Source: Rhodospirillales bacterium (lineage in GTDB: Bacteria; Pseudomonadota; Alphaproteobacteria; Rhodospirillales; JABHCV01). From it: a stretch of DNA of 11,119 nucleotides. Within the stretch, counting starts at the first letter, position 1. Each line of letters opens with the position of its first letter. The notes under the pieces are model-generated. The model searched no databases. It worked only from the letters and a program-made list of their open reading frames with translations, and had not been told where the DNA came from. The DNA lies in assembly GCA_016776705.1 (NCBI GenBank), contig JADHSW010000088.1, positions 1 to 11,119 on the forward strand, read 5' to 3'. Made by a program: the position numbers and the translations under genes. Shown here piece by piece: positions 5,091 through 11,119 of the stretch.

Positions 5091-7076
5091 TTACTCGAAT
5101 TCGATTATCGCCTGATCGACCATAAGGCTGTCGCCGGTGGCGGCATGAACGCATTTAATGACGCAATCTTTTTCAGCATGAAGAACGTTTTCCATCTTCA
5201 TGGCTTCGATAACCGCAAGCTCTTCTCCGCCCGAAACCTTCTGGCCTTCCTTGACCGAAAGCGAAATCAGCAGGCCCGGCATGGGTGAGAGCAGAAATTT
5301 GGATGTATCGGCGATGATCTTTTCGGGCATCAAAGCGTATAGTTCGGCGACGCGCGGGTTGAGCACCATCACATCGGCGCGCAGGCCTGAATGGTAAAGA
5401 CTGTACCCAGCGCCGTTACGTTCGACTTGCAAACAGATCAGGGAGCCGTTTATCTGAGCCTTGAACAAGGGCTGCCCCAGTTCCCACTGGGTGCGCAGAT
5501 GGATTCTATCGTCGCCAATTTGGATATCATAGCCACCGGTGACGCAAACGATATGGACCGAATATTCTCTTTCGCCCATAACCACGATCCAGTCATCAAG
5601 GACCTTTCTCTGATGGCCGTCAAACTGCCCGCTAATACTGGCGGCCCGCTCCTGATAGGCCCGGTGAATTGATGCGGCGACGGCGACAAGCAGTTCGGGA
5701 TCGTCGTGTGGCACGTAAGACGGATCGAACCCGTCAGGATATTCATCGGTAATGAAGTTGGTGGTCAGTCGGCCTTCCTGAAAACGTGGATGGGCCATCA
5801 ATGCGGCAAGGAAGCTGATGTTGTGTGAAACGCCGCGAATGTAATAACCGTCCAGGGCATGACGCATATGGGCGATGGCCTCGGCACGATCCACGCCGTA
5901 GGTAATCAGCTTGGCGATCATCGGATCGTAATAAATGGAAATCTCGCCGCCTTCATAAACGCCTGTGTCGACACGCACATGATCGGATTCATCCGGCGCC
6001 TTGTAACGAACAAGTCGGCCCACTGAAGGCAGGAAGCCACGGAACGGATCTTCTGCGTAGACGCGGGTTTCCATAGCCCAACCGGTCAAGGTGACATCTT
6101 CCTGTGCCAATGGCAGCTTTTCGCCAGCGGCGACACGGATCATCAGTTCCACCAAATCAAGGCCGGTGATCTTTTCAGTAACCGGATGTTCGACCTGCAA
6201 TCGGGTATTCATTTCAAGGAAATAGAAATTACGTTTGGCGTCGACGATGAATTCAACCGTTCCGGCGGACACATACTTGACCGCCTTCGACAATTTGACC
6301 GCCTGCTCGCCCATTGCCCTGCGGGTTTCTTCATCGATAAAGGGGCTGGGGGCTTCTTCGATAACCTTTTGGTGACGCCGCTGAATGGAACATTCGCGCT
6401 CGCCCAGATAGATGGTGTTGCCGAAACTGTCGGCCATGATCTGAATTTCAATATGACGCGGCTCTTCAATGAACTTTTCAACGAAGACCCGATCATCTCC
6501 AAAACTGGACGCCGCCTCGCGCTTGGCCGACGTAAAGCCTTCGCGGGCTTCTTTCTCGTTATAGGCTACGCGCATGCCCTTGCCACCGCCGCCGGCCGAA
6601 GCCTTCAACATTACCGGGTAGCCGATTTGCTTGGAAACGCTCAATGCCTGACGGACGTCCTTCAGCGCTTCCGTATGACCGGGCACTGTGTTGACCTTGG
6701 CTTTTTCGGCCAGTTTCTTGGACTCAATCTTGTCGCCCATCTTGGTGATGGCGTTAACGTTCGGGCCGATAAAAGCGACACCTTCGCGTTTCAACCTGCG
6801 GGCAAAGGCGGCATTTTCGGAAAGGAACCCGTATCCAGGATGGACGGCATCCGCACCTGTTTGCTTGATGGCATCAAGAATTTTATCAATCACCAGATAG
6901 CTTTCCGACGACGGGGCGGGCCCGATGCAAACCGCTTCATCGGCCATATCGACATGCAGGGCATCTCTGTCAGCCTCGGAATAGACGGCGACGGTTTTGA
7001 TACCCATCTTACGCGCTGATTTGATAACCCGGCAGGCGATTTCACCACGATTGGCGATGAGGATTTTCTTGAACAT
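5091..7076 (-). CDS. pccA: propionyl-CoA carboxylase alpha subunit (biotin carboxylase + BCCP)
   Basis: PccA carboxylates its own biotin with bicarbonate and ATP and delivers CO2 to PccB, which makes methylmalonyl-CoA from propionyl-CoA. Domains in order: the biotin-carboxylase N-terminal domain (KILIANRGEIACRV at 4-17); ATP-grasp with glycine loop KASAGGGGKGMRV (about 158-170), ERECSIQRRHQK (226-237) and EMNTRLQVEHPVTE (288-301, with Glu288, Asn290, Arg292 and Glu296 matching E. coli AccC numbering); a C-terminal biotin-carboxylase domain; a linker fitting the PCC BT domain (about 460-580); and a biotinyl domain with EAMKMEN, biotin lysine Lys627, 34 residues from the end. Its length of 661 aa fits PccA rather than AccC or pyruvate carboxylase. 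It lies 72 bases after pccB. The start has GAAGGAAG upstream. A 3-methylcrotonyl- or acetyl-CoA carboxylase is the main alternative. Confidence 0.93.
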   Translation of the reverse strand: MFKKILIANRGEIACRVIKSARKMGIKTVAVYSEADRDALHVDMADEAVCIGPAPSSESYLVIDKILDAIKQTGADAVHPGYGFLSENAAFARRLKREGVAFIGPNVNAITKMGDKIESKKLAEKAKVNTVPGHTEALKDVRQALSVSKQIGYPVMLKASAGGGGKGMRVAYNEKEAREGFTSAKREAASSFGDDRVFVEKFIEEPRHIEIQIMADSFGNTIYLGERECSIQRRHQKVIEEAPSPFIDEETRRAMGEQAVKLSKAVKYVSAGTVEFIVDAKRNFYFLEMNTRLQVEHPVTEKITGLDLVELMIRVAAGEKLPLAQEDVTLTGWAMETRVYAEDPFRGFLPSVGRLVRYKAPDESDHVRVDTGVYEGGEISIYYDPMIAKLITYGVDRAEAIAHMRHALDGYYIRGVSHNISFLAALMAHPRFQEGRLTTNFITDEYPDGFDPSYVPHDDPELLVAVAASIHRAYQERAASISGQFDGHQRKVLDDWIVVMGEREYSVHIVCVTGGYDIQIGDDRIHLRTQWELGQPLFKAQINGSLICLQVERNGAGYSLYHSGLRADVMVLNPRVAELYALMPEKIIADTSKFLLSPMPGLLISLSVKEGQKVSGGEELAVIEAMKMENVLHAEKDCVIKCVHAATGDSLMVDQAIIEFE

Positions 7077-7085
7077 TCCTATTAG

Positions 7086-7100
7086 CTTCCTTCGAAGAAG
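7086..7100 (-). promoter_or_regulatory. hairpin covering the pccA ribosome binding site
   Basis: On the minus strand CTTCTT pairs with AGGAAG around CGA (one wobble). This buries the best Shine-Dalgarno match for pccA (AAGGAAG), which ends about nine bases before its ATG. A second AGGA abuts the ATG but is too close to act as a normal Shine-Dalgarno. The hairpin could lower independent initiation on pccA or make it depend on upstream ribosomes. This is inferred from complementarity only. Confidence 0.35.
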
Positions 7101-7148
7101 TTTGTTTATGAACGCGAAGCGACCCGCCGTTCAGTAGTATTAAATACC

Positions 7149-8681
7149 CTACAACGGAATATTACCGTGCTTTTTCCATGGGTTTTCAAGCTCTTTGCCA
7201 GCCAGCATTCTTAGCGAGCGGCAGACCCTGACCCTGGTATTATGCGGCATGATGACATCGTCGATAAAGCCGCGATGACCCGCAATAAACGGGTTGGCGA
7301 AACGCTGGGCGTACTCGCTGGTCCTGGCGGCGATTTTTTCAGCGTCGCCAATATCCTGACGGAAAATGATTTCGACGGCACCTTTAGATCCCATCACGGC
7401 AATTTCAGCAGTTGGCCAGGCAAAGTTAACGTCGCCGCGAAGATGCTTGGAACTCATAACATCGTAAGCGCCACCGTATGCCTTGCGGGTAATAAGGGTC
7501 ACCTTGGGCACGGTTGCTTCAGCGTAAGCATACAGCAACTTGGCCCCGTGTTTGATAATTCCACCATACTCCTGTGCGGTGCCGGGCAGGAAGCCCGGAA
7601 CATCGACAAGAGTCAAAATCGGAATATTGAAACAGTCACAAAAGCGCACAAAACGAGCCGCCTTTTTTGATGAATCGATATCCAGACAACCCGCCAGGAC
7701 CATAGGTTGGTTTGCGACGACACCGACAGTTGATCCTTCCATGCGAATAAAACCAGTCAGGATATTACCGGCATAATCTTGCTGCAGTTCGAAGAAATCA
7801 CCTTCGTCGGCAATTTTCGTGATCAGTTCCTTCATGTCATAAGGCTTGTTGGGGTTGTTCGGAATCAAGGTATCCAGGGACATTTCAACCCGTTCGGAAT
7901 TATCCGGGGTCGAGCGGACCGGCGGTTTCTCGCGGTTGCTCATAGGCAAAAAATCGATAAAACGGCGCAATTGCAGAAGTGCATCGGCATCGTTTTCGAA
8001 AGCCTTGTCCGCGACACCTGATTTGGAATTGTGTGTCATCGCACCACCCAATTCTTCATGGGTGACTTCCTCGTGGGTGACTGTTTTCACAACATCTGGC
8101 CCGGTAACGAACATGTAGGACGTGTTTTTGACCATGAAGATGAAGTCTGTCATGGCTGGCGAATAAACTGCACCACCTGCGCAAGGCCCCATAATCATCG
8201 AGATTTGAGGAACAACGCCACTGGCCAGAACGTTCCTTTGGAAAACCTCGGCATAACCGGCCAGGGATGCCACACCTTCTTGAATACGCGCGCCACCGGA
8301 ATCGTTAAGACCAATCACCGGGGCGCCAACTTTCAACGCCTGATCCATTATTTTGCATATTTTCTCGGCGTGGGATTCTGACAGAGAGCCACCAAAGACC
8401 GTAAAATCCTGGCTAAAGACAAAAATCAGTCGACCATTGACGGTGCCATGTCCAGTGACGACGCCGTCACCCGGAGGTGTCTGTTTTTCCATGCCGAAAT
8501 CAGTACAACGGTGTTCGACAAACATATCCCATTCTTCAAATGAATCGGGATCAAGCAGCAGTTCAATGCGCTCGCGGGCGGTCAATTTGCCTTTTTTATG
8601 TTGGGCTTCGATACGTTTCTCGCCCCCGCCAAGTCTGGCTTGCTGGCGTTTCTCGTCAAGTTGTCGAATAATGTCGTGCAT
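7149..8681 (-). CDS. pccB: propionyl-CoA carboxylase beta subunit (carboxyltransferase)
   Basis: PccB transfers CO2 from the carboxybiotin of PccA to propionyl-CoA, giving methylmalonyl-CoA in propionate, odd-chain fatty acid and branched amino acid breakdown. It has the two crotonase-fold halves of acyl-CoA carboxyltransferases, with oxyanion-hole motifs GLNDSGGARIQEG (about 124-136) and GPCAGGAVYSPAM (165-177) in the N half, then VDVPGFLPGTAQEYGGIIKHGAK and KAYGGAYDVMSSKHL in the C half. Asp407 in GGAYDVM is at the position known in Streptomyces PccB to favour propionyl-CoA. The C-terminus GNIPL is typical. At 510 aa it is full length. A good AAAGGAAAA Shine-Dalgarno precedes ATG 8681. pccA follows in the same direction with no strong terminator between. 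Confidence 0.94.
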   Translation of the reverse strand: MHDIIRQLDEKRQQARLGGGEKRIEAQHKKGKLTARERIELLLDPDSFEEWDMFVEHRCTDFGMEKQTPPGDGVVTGHGTVNGRLIFVFSQDFTVFGGSLSESHAEKICKIMDQALKVGAPVIGLNDSGGARIQEGVASLAGYAEVFQRNVLASGVVPQISMIMGPCAGGAVYSPAMTDFIFMVKNTSYMFVTGPDVVKTVTHEEVTHEELGGAMTHNSKSGVADKAFENDADALLQLRRFIDFLPMSNREKPPVRSTPDNSERVEMSLDTLIPNNPNKPYDMKELITKIADEGDFFELQQDYAGNILTGFIRMEGSTVGVVANQPMVLAGCLDIDSSKKAARFVRFCDCFNIPILTLVDVPGFLPGTAQEYGGIIKHGAKLLYAYAEATVPKVTLITRKAYGGAYDVMSSKHLRGDVNFAWPTAEIAVMGSKGAVEIIFRQDIGDAEKIAARTSEYAQRFANPFIAGHRGFIDDVIMPHNTRVRVCRSLRMLAGKELENPWKKHGNIPL

Positions 8682-8698
8682 GGATTTTTCCTTTAAGC

Positions 8699-8720
8699 CG
8701 GTGGGTTGAACACCCTACCG
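8699..8720 (-). promoter_or_regulatory. bulged hairpin in the pccB leader
   Basis: Minus-strand CGGT, a bulged A and GGGT pair with ACCC and ACCG-complement bases across a five-base loop, about 18 bases before the pccB ATG and just upstream of its Shine-Dalgarno. It is not followed by a T-run, so it is more likely a leader structure than a terminator for the upstream ATP12 gene. Confidence 0.3.
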
Positions 8721-8731
8721 ATAATGGTCCC

Positions 8732-8760
8732 TGCAAATAGCACGGACTAACCATTTTGCA
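8732..8760. promoter_or_regulatory. TGCAAA/TTTGCA inverted repeat upstream of pccB
   Basis: TGCAAA (8732-8737) is mirrored by TTTGCA (8755-8760) in the 95-base gap before pccB, where its promoter must lie if pccB is not cotranscribed with the ATP12 gene. In Rhodobacter sphaeroides the short-chain acyl-CoA regulator PccR controls the propionyl-CoA carboxylase genes through TTTGCAAA-type sites (established knowledge, from memory). The match here is only to half-sites, with a longer spacer, so binding by a PccR homologue is a weak inference. Confidence 0.3.
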
Positions 8761-8776
8761 CCAGTTAAAACAAGAA

Positions 8777-8791
8777 TTATTGGCGCAATAA
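8777..8791 (-). terminator. possible weak terminator at the ATP12 gene end
   Basis: TTATTG (8777-8782) is perfectly mirrored by CAATAA (8786-8791) around GCG, and the ATP12 stop codon lies inside. On the minus strand TTCTTGTTTT follows, a broken T-run. The stem is AT-rich and short, so termination would be partial and some read-through into pccB is expected. Confidence 0.3.
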
Positions 8792-9502
8792 AAGCAAAAA
8801 CAGGGAGGCGGAGGCTATATTCTGCCTCAAAAGTTCCTGATTGGCCTGTGCCTCGCTATCGTGTCCCCAACGTTCTATCTGGAACATCTCATCCAGTTGT
8901 GAAATATCAAAAGCCTGTTGATCATCAATGCGATTATCATTCAGGGCCAGGGCCAGAATTATTGAATTGCAGGCAGCCGCCAGACTGGCGACGGCGGTCA
9001 ATTCCATATCATCCAAGGCGGACAACTTTGTTTCCAGAGCCTCATGGGCTTGCGATGGCTGTTCTATGGGCAGGACCCCGGTGGTCACATTCAGTTTCAC
9101 CCCAAGGGACTCTGCAGCCCAATCCAGAAGCGGTTGCCAGTTATCAACCTGTCTTTTAACCAATGCGTCAGGTTCATGGGCCCGGTAGCACAGCAAATCC
9201 GTGGCAGAGAATTTCATCAGGGTCGCAAAAACTGTTTCGCGCTCCTTTCCAACTCGGTCAATGGCCGTATTGGCATATCCACACAACGGCATGGACGCTG
9301 GAATGATGGCATCACCCTGATCCTGCCATTCTTCAACAATGGCCTGGGCGAGGGGCAGTGTCGGCAATATCAGGGGTTGTCCCATTGGTGTACGCACCGC
9401 TCTTTCATCAAGATGAATGGCATAACCATCTTTTTCCTTAGCCGCGGTGGCGTTTTTATAAAAGCGTTTGGGCTTGTTTGTGAAGGATGATTTTTCCGTC
9501 AT
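8777..9502 (-). CDS. ATP12 family F1-ATPase assembly chaperone
   Basis: ATP12 proteins bind the F1 alpha subunit during assembly of ATP synthase (established for mitochondria). Bacterial members occur mainly in Alphaproteobacteria, so this gene is the best taxonomic marker in the window. The family pattern runs through the whole protein: RFYKNATAA at the N-terminus, GYAIHLDERAVRTPMGQPL, LAQAIVEEW, the conserved block PLCGYANTAIDRV, LLCYRA followed by QVDNWQPLLDWAAESLGV, and a C-terminal helical domain with FQIERWGHDSEAQ. At 241 aa it has the usual length. There is no signal peptide or membrane span. Its ATG overlaps the HAD gene stop by four bases (ATGA), so the pair is surely one operon and translationally coupled; no separate Shine-Dalgarno is evident. 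Confidence 0.93.
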   Translation of the reverse strand: MTEKSSFTNKPKRFYKNATAAKEKDGYAIHLDERAVRTPMGQPLILPTLPLAQAIVEEWQDQGDAIIPASMPLCGYANTAIDRVGKERETVFATLMKFSATDLLCYRAHEPDALVKRQVDNWQPLLDWAAESLGVKLNVTTGVLPIEQPSQAHEALETKLSALDDMELTAVASLAAACNSIILALALNDNRIDDQQAFDISQLDEMFQIERWGHDSEAQANQELLRQNIASASLFLLLLRQ

Positions 9503-10221
9503 GAGTTTTCCATCAACACATCGTCGATTGCAGCCAACAGTTGATTGTAGCTATCGACAATTCGATGCGCCCCGGCCTGTATCAGTTCTTCAGATTCGTG
9601 GTATCCCCAGGACACCCCTATAGCCAGGGTTCCTGCATTGCGCGCCATTTCCATGTCATAGGTGGTATCGCCGATCATCACCGTGGATTGCGCTTGCGCA
9701 CCTGTTTCCGCCATGGCTTTGAAAAGCATCTCCGGGTTTGGTTTTCCCGGGGATCGGTCTGGTGTTTGCAACGTAACGAAACGATCCTTTATGTCGTGAC
9801 CACCCAAAGTCGAGATCAGTCCCTTCATCGCCTTTCCGGTTGCGACGCCAAGGAGCCAACCTGCACTGTCGAGAAGCTGCAAGGCGTCAAGAGCGCCATT
9901 GTAAAGCGGCTCGTGTACTTCGCCCTTTTCTCTTAGTTCCGTAAAAACCTGGCGATAGCCTTCACGAACAGCCCAGACTTTATCGTTTTCCATTTGGGGG
10001 AAAAGGCCGGAAATAGCGTCCTCCAGCGGCAAGCCAACCATGCGCCGGATACTTTCGGGCTCAGGTTCATCAAAACCGTGCTGAGTACAGGCGGCTTGCA
10101 TGCACGAGACAATTGAATGAGCAGAATCTACCAGCGTTCCGTCGCAGTCAAAAACGGCGAGGCGCAACTCCCCTGAGGAAGGCTTGTCTGAAGATCTTGA
10201 AATTGTGGACTTTGGGTCCAA
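9499..10221 (-). CDS. HAD-IA family phosphatase
   Basis: This is a haloacid-dehalogenase-superfamily phosphatase of the phosphoglycolate-phosphatase-like subgroup; its substrate is not determinable. All four HAD motifs are intact: FDCDGTLVDS with nucleophile Asp25 and general acid Asp27; GVATGK with Thr128; Lys160 in PGKPNPEML; and MIGDTTYDM with Asp185 and Asp189. The helical cap domain between motifs I and II (about 35-110) is the C1 type. The chosen start is TTG (10219-10221): AAGGA stands nine bases upstream, and no in-frame ATG lies before the catalytic motif. The first 20 residues are polar and poorly conserved-looking. It is directly coupled to the ATP12 gene, a pairing I recall as common in Alphaproteobacteria, though a functional link is not established. 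Confidence 0.9.
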   Translation of the reverse strand: MDPKSTISRSSDKPSSGELRLAVFDCDGTLVDSAHSIVSCMQAACTQHGFDEPEPESIRRMVGLPLEDAISGLFPQMENDKVWAVREGYRQVFTELREKGEVHEPLYNGALDALQLLDSAGWLLGVATGKAMKGLISTLGGHDIKDRFVTLQTPDRSPGKPNPEMLFKAMAETGAQAQSTVMIGDTTYDMEMARNAGTLAIGVSWGYHESEELIQAGAHRIVDSYNQLLAAIDDVLMENS

Positions 10222-10230
10222 TGAGATCAG

Positions 10231-10253
10231 TCCTTTCTCCTGAGTAAATCAGG
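10231..10253 (-). promoter_or_regulatory. ribosome binding site of the HAD gene and adjacent hairpin
   Basis: Minus-strand AAGGA (10231-10235) lies nine bases before the TTG start at 10221 and decides that start. Just upstream, CCTGA and TCAGG form a perfect five-bp hairpin (10239-10253) that would hide a second AGGAG match but leave AAGGA free. Confidence 0.5.
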
Positions 10254-10295
10254 TCGGGAATGATCTAACTGTTGAAAGACGTTAACTCAAGCACC

Positions 10296-10763
10296 TTATT
10301 CAACCAGTTGGATATCCATTTCAGGATTTCCGCCTGCCGCCGTATTCATATTGTTCAGCTCCTCAATCAATCTGGCGTCAATTACCTTATCAGCTATGCA
10401 GCGTGTAGCCATGATTCTGGCATTGATAAGCCTGACATATTGGGCAAGCTCCTTACCGCTCAGGGTATTACCACTAGATTTCACAATGGCGGAACCGCCC
10501 CGAAACATGACCTCGCGCATTCTTTCTTCATAGCGTTGCCAATCCTGGATGTAAGGCTCCCAGTCCCCACCATGTTTCGCGTCAACATAGGCCGTCAGCT
10601 TTTCGTTCGTGGTGATGTTCCACCAGGAAATGTCAGGAATATTGGGACATGCAGATTCATCAGCCTGGGCGTAAAAGGTCGCCAGCGCCAGCAGGACAAG
10701 GCCGGCTATCAACAGAATCAAAAAGGTTTTCCCCGATTGAATTGTTTTGGCAATGGCACGCAT
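10296..10763 (-). CDS. small secreted protein of unknown function
   Basis: I do not recognise a named family. The 155-aa product starts with a basic n-region (Arg2, Lys6, Lys12), a hydrophobic core at 13-30 and an AQA motif before DE, so signal peptidase I cleavage after residue 34 and export to the periplasm are likely; an uncleaved N-terminal anchor is possible. The mature part has a distinctive CPNIPDISWWN block, a Trp/Tyr/Arg-rich helix-like segment (about 58-88) and exactly two cysteines (Cys39, Cys122) that could form a disulfide. There is no lipobox, metal or catalytic motif. The start is well supported: AAGGAG (10770-10775) lies six bases before ATG 10763. It is followed after 74 bases by the HAD gene, same strand; cotranscription is possible but not required. 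Confidence 0.75.
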   Translation of the reverse strand: MRAIAKTIQSGKTFLILLIAGLVLLALATFYAQADESACPNIPDISWWNITTNEKLTAYVDAKHGGDWEPYIQDWQRYEERMREVMFRGGSAIVKSSGNTLSGKELAQYVRLINARIMATRCIADKVIDARLIEELNNMNTAAGGNPEMDIQLVE

Positions 10764-11119
10764 GGTCTGCTCCTTCTCCAGCCTTCAAAAGGCAAAACGC
10801 CTTCTTGTTAATCAAGGCTGTCGCAATCCTCATGCCAGTACACGGGGGTGCATGGAAATAGGGAAATCGTTTTATTTCAGGCAGATATCGCCTTTAAAAA
10901 AAATCAAACATTAATCCTGACTTCAGAAAGCTGAAATATTTATCATTTTGAAAATAGTTATTTGCAAAATGCAAAGCAAAGGCAGGAAGAATTCCTCTTG
11001 CTGATACTGCCATTATTTTAATGCTTAAAGGCTTCAATCAGCCATCGCTGGCGGTAGCGTTCTTTCTATTGCCAGCATTCGCCATTTCGCTGCGAGCGAG
11101 ACACCTTGAAATCGAAACA
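10764..11119. other. AT-rich non-coding right edge with short dyads and edge ORFs
   Basis: This stretch should hold the promoter of the secreted-protein gene. GCCTT (10781-10785), AAGGC (10789-10793) and GCCTT (10799-10803) allow two alternative hairpins just before its Shine-Dalgarno. Other symmetries are TTCAG/CTGAA (10922-10926 and 10931-10935), ATTTTGAAAAT (10945-10955) and the palindrome TTTGCAAA (10961-10968). Near the end two frames run off the window: plus-strand ATG 11021, giving a hydrophobic signal-like start (MLKGFNQPSLAVAFFLLP), but without a Shine-Dalgarno; and a minus-strand frame ending at 11034 (C-terminal LPPAMAD). Neither has enough sequence to be called. Confidence 0.4.

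Noticed and set aside
6186..7019. 277-codon frame antisense to pccA
   Set aside because: It is a shadow frame of pccA, whose biotin-carboxylase motifs are unambiguous.
1..11119. CRISPR array, complete insertion sequence or phage genes
   Set aside because: No regularly spaced repeats of 20 bases or more, and no transposase, integrase or phage structural motifs in any frame.

Overview
The window looks like a stretch of alphaproteobacterial chromosome, probably from a Rhodospirillales-like lineage. The best evidence is an ATP12-type F1-ATPase assembly chaperone, a family largely confined to Alphaproteobacteria and mitochondria. It lies next to a HAD phosphatase and an AccC-like biotin-carboxylase/BCCP fusion. 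There is no rRNA, CRISPR array or complete insertion sequence. Assignments rest on motif recognition only; no database was searched.

Left part (1-1142): no convincing protein gene. Bases 1-410 are GC-rich and unusually full of perfect or near-perfect stems. They are bracketed by an 11-base direct repeat (6-16 and 430-440) and followed by AT-rich DNA, so this is the best candidate for an undescribed structured RNA or small mobile element. A tandem pair of REP-like hairpins follows (about 797-870), then a minus-strand tRNA-Leu(GAG) with encoded CCA and its own intrinsic terminator.

Plus-strand block (1143-4851): lipB (octanoyltransferase) overlaps a diacylglycerol-kinase-family lipid kinase by 4 bases. 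A 161-base gap rich in competing inverted repeats follows. Next comes a five-span membrane protein of the LtaS/MdoB phosphoglycerol transferase family. LtaS/MdoB enzymes release diacylglycerol and DAG kinases recycle it, so the two genes may be metabolically linked.

Minus-strand block (4797-10763, read right to left): a small secreted protein of unknown function, a HAD-IA phosphatase and the ATP12 chaperone (4-base overlap), propionyl-CoA carboxylase beta (pccB) and alpha (pccA), then an acylphosphatase whose ATG directly follows the pccA stop. The acylphosphatase 3' end overlaps the convergent phosphoglycerol transferase gene by 55 bases. PccB and PccA together carboxylate propionyl-CoA to methylmalonyl-CoA.

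Right edge (10764-11119): an AT-rich non-coding stretch with short dyads. Weak open frames run off the window end on both strands.
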